Source: JADLCX01 sp964630785 (GTDB taxonomy: Bacteria; Planctomycetota; Phycisphaerae; Phycisphaerales; UBA1924). Taken from it: a stretch of DNA of 64,000 bases. Position numbers and translations under genes: made by a program. The notes under the pieces were generated by a model. It did not search any database and was not told the origin of the DNA. It saw only the letters and a list, made by a program, of their open reading frames with translations. Of this stretch, positions 8,600-18,700 are shown piece by piece. Within the stretch, counting starts at the first letter, position 1. The number at the start of each line of letters is the position of its first letter. The stretch is from NCBI GenBank assembly GCA_964630785.1, contig CAZVZG010000004.1, positions 62,001-126,000 of the forward strand, read 5' to 3'.

Positions 8600-8637
8600 G
8601 CCACAGGCACGGCCCGGAGCGGCCGAGCCTGTGGCAC
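8600..8637. repeat. Palindromic repeat, inverted copy
   Basis: GCCACAGGC (8600-8608) and GCCTGTGGC (8627-8635) form the stem with CGGCCCGGAGCGGCCGA inside. Its reverse complement is nearly identical to the copy at 7515-7552. It begins nine bases beyond the helicase stop codon in the direction of transcription, so it is a candidate terminator for the helicase. Confidence 0.6.
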
Positions 8638-8645
8638 CCGAGGCT

Positions 8646-10250
<1,605 letters not shown>

Positions 10251-10540
10251 GTTGTTATCGGTCTCGATACGCCGGTCAGGACAAAGGAAAAAACAGGGTG
10301 GACCGGACGGCATCCCCAGGCCCGTCGCGCTCGGCGATCGGCCTGAACGGTCTGGCGGACCCGCTCACACGAGCGGCGCCGCCTCACAGCCATTGGGATT
10401 GAGCCGGAAAAAGGCTGTAATCACAGTCTGCTGCCGGCTCTGGCAGGAATCCAATGGCCGTTCAACCATGGGATGAAGAACAAGCATAGGCCGGTCCATC
10501 GCGCCGGACGAACCCGTAAATCTCGCACGTCTGAAACCGG

Positions 10541-12247
10541 TTATGCGCGTGCTCGGCGCGCCTCGGTTCCCGCCGACGGCGTGTCGTCGCGAGTGACCGG
10601 TGCGGACTCGCCCAGTACCGCCGGCACCGCGGTGGGCGCGGATGGCGCGGGGCGTGGCGCCTCGCCGCCGCGCTCGATCTTGCCGCGTCCGCTGGCGGCC
10701 ATGGCGTGGGCCTGCTCCTCGAAGTGGGCCCGCCGGGCGACCTTGAACGCGGTGACACCGATGAACGCGGCAAACACGATCGTGATGGCGTAGGTGACGC
10801 GCCCTCGCTCCTCGCTGAGCGCCACGCCCAGCGCGGCGAACGCCACGCCGATCCCGTAGAGCACGAACACCGCACCCTTCACGCCCAGGGCACGGCGCAG
10901 CATGTGGTGCAGGTGCTGGTCGTCGGCGTCGGAGACTCGCTTGCCGCCGACCTTCCGGCGCACGATGGCGAGCGTCGTGTCCATGATCGGCAGGCCGTAG
11001 ATGATCAGGCCCGCGAGCACGAAGTGCGTCTTGCCCGTGTTGCCCAGCGTGAGCACGATGACGATCGTGACGAAGCCGAGCATCAGGCTCCCGGCGTCGC
11101 CGAGGAAGATGGTCGCGGGGTTGAAGTTGTGCGGCAGGAACCCCAGGCACGCGCCCAGCAGGGCCAGGCAGAGCACGATGCGCAAAGCGTCGAGGTTGTG
11201 ACCGGGCCCGCCCGCGGCAGCGCCGCCGTCGTCGTTCACCGCCATCGCCAGCGCCACAAGCAACAGGCCGATCGCGGCAATGGAGGTGGTGCCGGTGAGC
11301 AGCCCGTCCAGTCCGTCGAGCAGGTTCGATGCGTTGCACGCGCCCAGGACGAACAGCGCGATGATGGCTGTACCGATCCAGTAGACCACGTCAACCGGGA
11401 TGCCACCCGTGCCCGGCACCGGGATCGTGAAGCCGATGGTGCTCACGCCGTTGAGCATGACGGTCGGGACGTGCAGCACGTCCGCGACGGGGCGGATGAA
11501 CCCCGCGGCGACCTGGGTGCCGACGTCCTGCGTCGCCAGCGCGGCCGCGGCGAAGAGCATCCCAGCGATCTTGGCCCGCGGGTCGATGCCGACCACGTCG
11601 TCGATGAGCCCGCAGGCCATGATCACGCTCATGCCCAGCAGGACGGAGATGACGGCGTTGAACGGCACGTCGATCTCGCCGCTGGCGGAGATGTGGAAGT
11701 CCACGAGCTTGTGGAATGGCTGCGTGATCGCAAAGAGCACGCCCGCCATGATGCCGAGGTAGACGGCGACGCCGCCGAGGTAGGCGACGGGCATCTTGTG
11801 GATCTTGCGCGACACGCTGGGCCGGTCGATGACCCCGTGGCGGATCGCCAGCTTGCGCATGAACGGCGTGGCAACGATCGTGACGAGGAACGCGACCGCG
11901 AACACGCCGATGTAGCCGTGGAAAACGCTCAGTCGCGTGGGCGGAACCGCGCCCGCCGCGCTCGCCAGTCGATCGATGCTGTCGGAAAGTTTGCGCGTCT
12001 TGTTCACCAGGCGCGCGGCGTCGTCGGCGAGGGTCTTGTCGGCGGTGGTCTGGTTCGCCGGCGCCTGCTCGGCGAGTTGTTCGCTGGCCTGCTCCGCGGC
12101 GAGTGAGGCGTCCGTCGTGCTCTTGATCAGGGCCTTGATGCTCTGGTGCGCGTCGCTGGTCGCGCCGTCTTCGCCCGCGGCCGGGGGAGCGCCGAGCACC
12201 GCCCCCGCCATCGTCAACGCGAGCACCATGCACACGATCCGCCTCAT
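10541..12247 (-). CDS. MraY/WecA-like undecaprenyl-phosphate sugar-phosphotransferase with N-terminal extension
   Basis: 568 aa. Residues 1-25 are a signal peptide, and residues 25-100 form an Ala/Gln/Asp-rich helical periplasmic segment not found in standard WecA. The membrane core follows: RKIHKMPVAYLGGVAVYLG, GLIDDVVGID (the DD motif), NASNLLDGLDGL, FLGDAGSLMLGF and DDQHLHHML, matching the conserved cytoplasmic loops of family 4 polyprenyl-P glycosyltransferases. The C-terminal 60 residues are a basic, Pro/Ala-rich cytoplasmic tail. Known reaction type: transfer of a HexNAc-1-phosphate from a UDP-sugar to undecaprenyl phosphate, which starts repeat-unit synthesis. It overlaps the upstream epimerase by four bases (ATGA), is the last gene of the exopolysaccharide/exosortase run, and is the likely initiating transferase. 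Confidence 0.85.
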   Translation of the reverse strand: MRRIVCMVLALTMAGAVLGAPPAAGEDGATSDAHQSIKALIKSTTDASLAAEQASEQLAEQAPANQTTADKTLADDAARLVNKTRKLSDSIDRLASAAGAVPPTRLSVFHGYIGVFAVAFLVTIVATPFMRKLAIRHGVIDRPSVSRKIHKMPVAYLGGVAVYLGIMAGVLFAITQPFHKLVDFHISASGEIDVPFNAVISVLLGMSVIMACGLIDDVVGIDPRAKIAGMLFAAAALATQDVGTQVAAGFIRPVADVLHVPTVMLNGVSTIGFTIPVPGTGGIPVDVVYWIGTAIIALFVLGACNASNLLDGLDGLLTGTTSIAAIGLLLVALAMAVNDDGGAAAGGPGHNLDALRIVLCLALLGACLGFLPHNFNPATIFLGDAGSLMLGFVTIVIVLTLGNTGKTHFVLAGLIIYGLPIMDTTLAIVRRKVGGKRVSDADDQHLHHMLRRALGVKGAVFVLYGIGVAFAALGVALSEERGRVTYAITIVFAAFIGVTAFKVARRAHFEEQAHAMAASGRGKIERGGEAPRPAPSAPTAVPAVLGESAPVTRDDTPSAGTEARRARA

Positions 12248-13332
12248 TGGCCTTCCCCCTTGCCCGAACTCATCGAGCGGGCGATGTCGCGGATGGTGCC
12301 CTCCAGCGATCGGCGCGGCGAGAAGCCGATCGCCGCGCGCACGCGGGAGAGGTCGGGGACGCGCTTGCGCAGGTCCTCAAACCCCCGGGCGTAAGCGGTG
12401 TCGTAGGGGATGAACTGCTTGGTGGATCGGGAGCCCAGCGTGGCGACGACCAGATCGGCGAGCTGCTCGATGCTCAGCACCCGGTCCGAGCCGAGGTTGA
12501 ACACCCGCCCGTGGCACGCCGCACTCTCGAGCAGCCGCGGCAGGGCCTCGACCACGTCGCGCACGTCGCAGAAGCACCGGACCTGACGCCCGTCGCCGTA
12601 GATCGGGATGGGCCCGCCGGCCAGGGCAGCGGCGACAAAGTTGGGGAGAACCATGCCGTAGGACCCGACCTGTCGCGGGCCGACGGTGTTGAAGAACCGG
12701 ACCACGACGACCGGCAGGCCGCGCTTGGCGTGGTGGGCGAGGGCGAGGTATTCGTCGATGGCCTTGCTGGCGGCGTACGACCAGCGCGAGCGGGTCGTCG
12801 GCCCGTAGACCACGTCGTCGTCCTCGTTGAACGGGCAACGGTCGCTCTTGCCGTAGACCTCGGAACTGGAAGCGATGAGCGTCGGGGCGGGACCGCCGTC
12901 GGGCCCGTGCGATCCGGCGAAGCGGAGCAGGCGGGCGGTCTCATCGATGTTGGTCTCGATGCAGCGGATCGGATCGTCCACCACGAGCCTGACGCCCACG
13001 GCCGCGGCGAGGTGATAGATCGCGTCGAACCGCTCGCCCGGCCCGAGCGCGTCGAGCGCCTGGGCGAGGTCGGCCTCGATGAAGCGGAGGCGCTCGTGCC
13101 CCCCACCCCCCGCACCGCCACTCCCTGCGGCATCGGGCAGGTTCTCGCGCCGACCGGTCGAGAGGTTGTCGATGATCGTGACGCTCGCGCCCCGCTCCAG
13201 CAGCAGGTCGGTGAGGTGCGACCCGATGAACCCTGCGCCCCCCGTGATGAGCACGCGCCGGCCGGCCGCACGGGTCGAGGCGGTGTCGGCGTCAGCGCGG
13301 GCTTGAAGGGAGTGTGTGGTGATGGAGGCCAT
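12244..13332 (-). CDS. NAD-dependent nucleotide-sugar epimerase/dehydratase
   Basis: 362 aa, extended SDR family. The N-terminal Rossmann motif is VLITGGAGFIGSHLTDLLLERG (first Gly near residue 31), followed by IIDNLSTGRRENL. The catalytic region has SSSEVYG and a YAASK motif (Tyr and Lys of YxxxK) preceded by RSRW, then VVRFFNTVGPRQ and DGRQVRCFCDVRDVVEAL. The GRRENL and RCFCDVRD signatures fit UDP-glucose 4-epimerase or UDP-glucuronate decarboxylase-type enzymes; substrate not resolved. A glycine-rich insertion (SGGAGGGGHERL) encoded by a C-run at 13099-13119 interrupts the fold after the NAD-binding loop. It overlaps the next gene by four bases and likely supplies an activated sugar for the polymer. 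Confidence 0.85.
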   Translation of the reverse strand: MASITTHSLQARADADTASTRAAGRRVLITGGAGFIGSHLTDLLLERGASVTIIDNLSTGRRENLPDAAGSGGAGGGGHERLRFIEADLAQALDALGPGERFDAIYHLAAAVGVRLVVDDPIRCIETNIDETARLLRFAGSHGPDGGPAPTLIASSSEVYGKSDRCPFNEDDDVVYGPTTRSRWSYAASKAIDEYLALAHHAKRGLPVVVVRFFNTVGPRQVGSYGMVLPNFVAAALAGGPIPIYGDGRQVRCFCDVRDVVEALPRLLESAACHGRVFNLGSDRVLSIEQLADLVVATLGSRSTKQFIPYDTAYARGFEDLRKRVPDLSRVRAAIGFSPRRSLEGTIRDIARSMSSGKGEGQ

Positions 13333-13419
13333 CGGCGGACTTCACGAAGGCGGCCCCGCGGGCGGTTCGCCGACGGGGCCGGATCATCCGGTTGGGGGAT
13401 GTCGCAAGGGTATCGGGGG

Positions 13420-15657
13420 TCAGCCCTTCCCGGGGTTGTGGTACTCGTGGGTGGCCTGAATGTTGCGCTTGAAGTAACCGCCGGCGGAAGCCTTGACGCC
13501 GTTGACGACGACGCCGATGAGCTCGGCGCGGGCGCCGCTGAGCTGCACGCGGATGCGGTTGACCAGGCCGCGCTTCTCGTTGAGAGCGCGGACCACCAAC
13601 ACCACGGCGTCGCAGCGGTTGGCGATGGCCAGCCCATCGCCGGAGACGATCGCCGGGGGCGAGTCGATGAAGACACGGTCGTACCCGGCCGCGGCCTCGG
13701 CGAGGATGCGCCCGAGGCCCTCGGCGCTGAGCCTCTCGGGGACCATGCGGTTGGTGGCCGAGCCGGCGGTGAGCACGGAGAGCTTGGGCGTGCTGGACAG
13801 GCGGACCGCGTCCGCGAGCGTGGTCTGTCCGGCGAGACAATCCGCCAAGCCGAGCTGCTCGCCGACGCCCAGCACGCGGTGCAGGGCGGGGCGGCGGAAG
13901 TTGGCGTCGATGATCAGCACGCGCTCGTCGGCGCCGGCGCAGGCGAGCGCGAGGTTGGCCGCGACGGTGGTGCCGCCCGAGCCGGGCATGCCCGCGAGGA
14001 TGAGCACCGTCCGCAGCCCCTCGGCGTCGAGCTTGCTGGCCAGGGGCGCACGCACCTGTCGGAACGACTCGGTGACGACCCCGCCGGGCGTGTCGCGGAA
14101 GGCGGTCTCGACGCTGCCGGGGCGCGACGGGTCTTCTGAGGCGTCCGGGATCATGCCCAGGACGCGCAGGCGGGGGATCATGGCGACGTCGGCGGGACCT
14201 TTGACGCGCTGGTCCATGAGCTCGCGCAGCAGGATGACGCCCGCGGTCAGGCCGGTGAAGAGCAGCACGCCCAGCGGAAGCATGATGGTCAGTTTCGGGA
14301 ACGAGACCTCGTCGGGGACCTTGGCCGGCGAGAAGACCTGGATCTGGTCGAAGACCGGGCTGGTAAGGTTCTCGAGCTCCTGCTTGGCGCGGTTGACCTC
14401 GGCGAGCTGGTCGGTGAAGACCTTGACCTGGTCTTCGATGTTCTCGACCTGCAGGACCATCCGCAGCAGGTCCTGCTTGCGGTCCTTGACGGTCTGAAGT
14501 TCGTCTTCGAGCTTCTTCTGCCGCGCCTGCACGCTATCGAGGCTCTTCTTGAGCTCCTCGACATGCGAGTCGAAGATGCGCTGGAGGACGACGCCGAGCT
14601 GCTTGTCGTGCTCGGACTGGACCGCCTCGATGCGCTTCCGGACCGATTGCATGGCGGGGTGCTCGGGCCCGTAGCCCTGCTGCATCAGGGTCTGCTCGTC
14701 GACCTTCAGCCCGGTCAACTGCTGGACGAGGTTGAGGATAATCGGGTCCTGCTTGGCCTCCATCCGCATGTCGTCGGGGAACGGGATGACCGCGTTGTCG
14801 GCCTGGAGGTCCTGAAGCCGCTTGAGCAGCGCGGCGGCCTGCGTGGACTGCTGCTGAGCCTCGACGAGGTCCTGGGTGATCTTCTGTTGCTGCTGCTCGG
14901 CGGCGTCGGCGCCCTCGCGGAGGGTGGTCACCTTGCCGGTCTTGAGAGTGTCGTCGCGCTGCTTGTTGAGGCGCTTGATCTGCTCGCCGATGTCGTTGGC
15001 CTGGTTATTGAGCACCTCGCGACGGTCCGAGCTACGGAGGCTCTCGCTCCGCCGGACGTCGGCGAGGTAGGCCTGCGTCACCGCGCTCACGATCGTGCGG
15101 ACGTCGTTCTTGTCGGTCCAGGTCATGCCCAGGCTGATGAGCTGCGTCTGGGCGATCACGCCCGCATCGATCTTGCTCTTGAGTGCCGGGAGCGCCTTGC
15201 TGATCTGGAACGCCCCGTTGACCTTGTACCGGTCGGCCCACCTGGTCTTCTCGACGTCGGGGTTCTTCAGCGCCGCCTGCAAAACCTCCGCCGAGCTCAT
15301 GATGCTCGTCTGCGTAACCATGAAACGGTCGAACTCGGCCTGCTGCACCGATTCGGTCGTGAGCGAAGTCGTCGTCGCCGTCGGCGGCATGCAGCGGAAG
15401 ATGGTCTGCGACGTGTACTGCGGCCACAGCCGCAGCAGTGTGAAGTGGGCCCCCACCCCGATCACCGCGCCACAGAACGCCGCCGCCGCCAGCAGCATCC
15501 AGTAGCGGCGAAGCAGCCGGACCGGATCGATGTTGCCAAACCCCGACGTCGGGCCGGCCTGGGTGGGCGCGTTCATCTGCACGCGCTGCGGCGTCGCGGA
15601 TCGACTGGACGCCGCGGGCGTCGCGTGGGCTGGCGTGGGCGGAGTGGCGGTCGACAT
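13420..15657 (-). CDS. Wzc-like chain-length/tyrosine autokinase-type protein with degenerate P-loop
   Basis: 745 aa from an ATG at 15657 with an AGGA site; the frame upstream of it is not coding. N-terminal Ala/Pro/Thr-rich cytoplasmic 45 residues, TM1 (about 53-75), a long periplasmic Wzz-like coiled coil (about 100-450), TM2 (LTIMLPLGVLLFTGLTAGVI) and a cytoplasmic BY-kinase fold (about 530-745). The P-loop reads GMPGSGGTT (556-564): the Walker A lysine is Gly, encoded by GGC. Walker A' reads IIDANFRRP with Asn where Asp is usual, while Walker B IDSPP (664-668) is intact. Only two tyrosines sit near the C-terminus (728, 739). Chain-length control is likely; autophosphorylation is doubtful. 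It lies between the TPR protein and the epimerase. Confidence 0.87.
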   Translation of the reverse strand: MSTATPPTPAHATPAASSRSATPQRVQMNAPTQAGPTSGFGNIDPVRLLRRYWMLLAAAAFCGAVIGVGAHFTLLRLWPQYTSQTIFRCMPPTATTTSLTTESVQQAEFDRFMVTQTSIMSSAEVLQAALKNPDVEKTRWADRYKVNGAFQISKALPALKSKIDAGVIAQTQLISLGMTWTDKNDVRTIVSAVTQAYLADVRRSESLRSSDRREVLNNQANDIGEQIKRLNKQRDDTLKTGKVTTLREGADAAEQQQQKITQDLVEAQQQSTQAAALLKRLQDLQADNAVIPFPDDMRMEAKQDPIILNLVQQLTGLKVDEQTLMQQGYGPEHPAMQSVRKRIEAVQSEHDKQLGVVLQRIFDSHVEELKKSLDSVQARQKKLEDELQTVKDRKQDLLRMVLQVENIEDQVKVFTDQLAEVNRAKQELENLTSPVFDQIQVFSPAKVPDEVSFPKLTIMLPLGVLLFTGLTAGVILLRELMDQRVKGPADVAMIPRLRVLGMIPDASEDPSRPGSVETAFRDTPGGVVTESFRQVRAPLASKLDAEGLRTVLILAGMPGSGGTTVAANLALACAGADERVLIIDANFRRPALHRVLGVGEQLGLADCLAGQTTLADAVRLSSTPKLSVLTAGSATNRMVPERLSAEGLGRILAEAAAGYDRVFIDSPPAIVSGDGLAIANRCDAVVLVVRALNEKRGLVNRIRVQLSGARAELIGVVVNGVKASAGGYFKRNIQATHEYHNPGKG

Positions 15658-15764
15658 GGGGGGTCCTGTTCGTGGCGAGCCGGACGCGGCCCGCATTTGC
15701 GGCGGGCCGGGGGGGTGAGCGGGTGGGCGGATTGTGCGGGCGGTTCCGAAAACCGGGCGCGCCG

Positions 15765-18700
15765 TCACTGTGAATCGATCTGCTGGGTCAGTTCCTTGAG
15801 GTCGGGTCCGAACTGTTGTTCGAGCTGGGGCTTGCCGTTGAGCATGACCCGGACGTCGTCGCGCAATTTCTGCGCATCGGCCTTGTTGCCCTGAAGGAAA
15901 ATCGCCCGGGCCAGGTGGATGTTCAGGGGGACCCGCTCGGTGTCGGACTTGGCCATGTTCAGGGCCTTGCGGAAGAGCCCTTCGGCCTTTGCGAAGTCCT
16001 TGAGTTCGAGGTGGACGGACCCGAGCGTGTCGAGCACGGTGCCGCTGTCGGGAAGGAGCTCGGCCGCCTTCTCGGCCATGGGCAGGGCCTCGTTGGGCTT
16101 GTTGAGGCGCGTGGCCAGCATGTAGGCGCAGTTGTTGAGGCTCCCGGCGTCGTTGGGAGCGATCGCGAGTTCCTTGCGGTACTGCTCGACAGAGGCGGCG
16201 TAGTTGGCGACCTGGTAGTGGTACGACGCGAGCATCTTGTAGATCGACGCCTTGAACTGCGGCTTGTCGCTCGCGTCGGCGAGTGCCTCAAGGTCGGTCG
16301 CGGCGGACGGGGCGGCGGAGGTGTCCTGGAGGCGATCCATGAGGGCGTGGGCCTTGAGCCACGACTTGAACGGCACGGCCTGTTCGAGCCGCTGCATCAC
16401 GGCGATGCGCTCGGCGCGGTCCAGGTACGCCGACTGCATGCCCTCGGCAAAGAGGGCTACCTGGTCGGGATCGTCCTGGTCGAGAATGGCCAGGGCGCGG
16501 CCGATCTCCCGCTCGGCATCGGTGGCTTTCTTGGCGCGAACGAGCACCATCGCCCGCAACATCCGGCGGGGCATCTCGTCGGCCTTTTCGAGAATGCGGT
16601 CGTTGATCACCGCGAGCGCCTGATCGAGCACCGGCGGATCGTGAGAGAGCAACGCGGTCACGTAGGGAATGGCGATCCGCAGCAGGTTTCGCACCTGCTG
16701 CTTCCGCACGGCTTCGGGCTGGGATTCGGCCGCCGTCACGGCGTCCTTCTGCAGCTTCCAGGCCGAGGCGTAGTAGCGCGCGGCATCGTCGGGGCGGTTG
16801 ATCTTCCCCATCATGACCTCGCCACCCTTGACATACCAGCCCAGGCCGGTGGGATTGAGCTCGATGCCCTTGTCGATGAGGTCGGCCACCTCGGCGGGCT
16901 GCTGGGCTTCGACGCGGATCTGGATCGCGAGTAAGCGGTTGCTGTCGTTGGCCGGATCGATGGCCAGCGCGCGGTCCATCTTCTGGGACGCGTCCTTGAA
17001 GTTGCCCTGGTTGGCGAACATCGTGGCCAACCGGACGAGCGGGGAGGGATTGTCCGGAGCCAGTCGCTCGGCCTGTTCGTAGTCGGCCTGGGCGTCGCGG
17101 AGGCGCTTGGGATCGTTGAGCAGGAAATCGCCGCGCTGGACGTAGACCATGAAGTTCTTGGGGTCAGCCGCGACCGCCTTGCCGTAGAGCGTGTCGGCCC
17201 GGGCGGGGTCGCCCTGGCGATTGGCCGCCTCTGCGGCCAGCAGCAGCAGGGTCGAGTCGGTCTGTGCCCGCTCACCCATCGCGGCCAGCAGGGCGTCGAA
17301 CTTCGCCCAGTCCTTGAGATTGACGTAGCCCTCGAGCATGCGCTTGGCGACCGCGTCGCCCTTATCGGGGCTGCCCGCGTCGAGCACTCGCTTGTACGCG
17401 GCGAGCGCTTCGGGCACCTTCTGGGCCGCGAAGAGCACGTCGCCGAGCTGCCGGTCGATGACCATCGTCTCCTTCTTCTGCACCGGCCGCCCCTTCTCAA
17501 GGAACGCCACGGCCAGGTCGGTCCTGCCCAGCGACATGAATAGCTGGGAGCACGCGAGGTACGGCCCCTCGTTCCGCTTGTCGGCGGGGAGCGCGGCGAG
17601 GGCGGTGTCGAGCACTTTGGCCGCGTCGTCGAACTTGCCCTGCTTGCCGAACCAGCGGGCGTCGAGGCCGGCCACCTCGAACGCGCGATCGGGGTCGTTC
17701 CGCAGGCGGTCGATCGCGGCCTTGGCCTCGTCCCACAGCCCCTTGTCGGTGAGCATCGTCGCCAGGCGCGAGATGTTGTTCTTGTCACCGGGGTCGGAGG
17801 CCATACGCGACCGGCGCAGCTCAAGGGCCCGGTCGGGATTGCCGCCGGGGGCATCGAACTCGAGCTGGATGTACATCTCGCGGAAGGTCGAGTCGCCGGC
17901 CGCGGCGTTCTCGTACTTGCGGGCCTCCGCGAGCGCCTCCGCAGTCCGGTTGGCGAGGATCAGGCTGCGCACCCGGCCGACGATCACGCGGGGATCGGTC
18001 GGACGGATCTTGACGGCCTTGTCATACGCGTCGGCGGCCGCGAGGTAGTTGTCCTGGGTCAGCAGCACGCTGCCGAGCACGCGCCAGCCCATGAAGTTGG
18101 CCTGGTCCTTCTCCAGCACGCCGCGGAGCATCTGGGCCGCCTCCGGCATCTGGCCGTTCAAGGCCAACATGCGGGCGCGGTAGAGCCGGCCGCCGGCCTT
18201 GTCGAGGTTGTTCTTCTCGGCGAGGTCCACGAGCTCGGCGATGGCCTTGGTGTCTTTCCGCCGGATGGCGTCGTCGAAGCGGTACTCGGCGACGAGCGGG
18301 TCGGTGGGCGCCAGAGCGGCGGCCTTGTCGAGTTCGGCCTTGGCCTCATCGGGTTTCTCAGAAGCGCTGAGCAGCTCGTAGCGGGCCAGGTGCTTCTGCA
18401 CCTCGGTCAGGCCCGTGCTCTGGTCGATCTCCCGCATCCGCCGCACCTGCGGGTCCTCGGTGCTGGAGAGCTGAGCGCGGAGCGTGTTCAACTTCTCGAC
18501 GATGTCCTTGCTGGGCGAAGTCGCCAGGGCGGCGTCCACGGCGGCGATGGCCTGGTCCTTCTTCCCGCTCCGGGCCATGAGCATGATGAGCGCCTCGTGC
18601 AGGCGGAGGTCCGACTTCATCGCGGGGTCGGCCAGGGCCTTGCGGAGAGTGGCCTCGGCCTTGGCCGGGTCGCTGTCGACGCCGAGCAACTGGTTGTTGG

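Noticed and set aside
12474..13676. Overlapping minus-strand open frame across the epimerase start
   Set aside because: Ser/Arg/Pro-rich alternate frame of the epimerase and Wzc-like genes.
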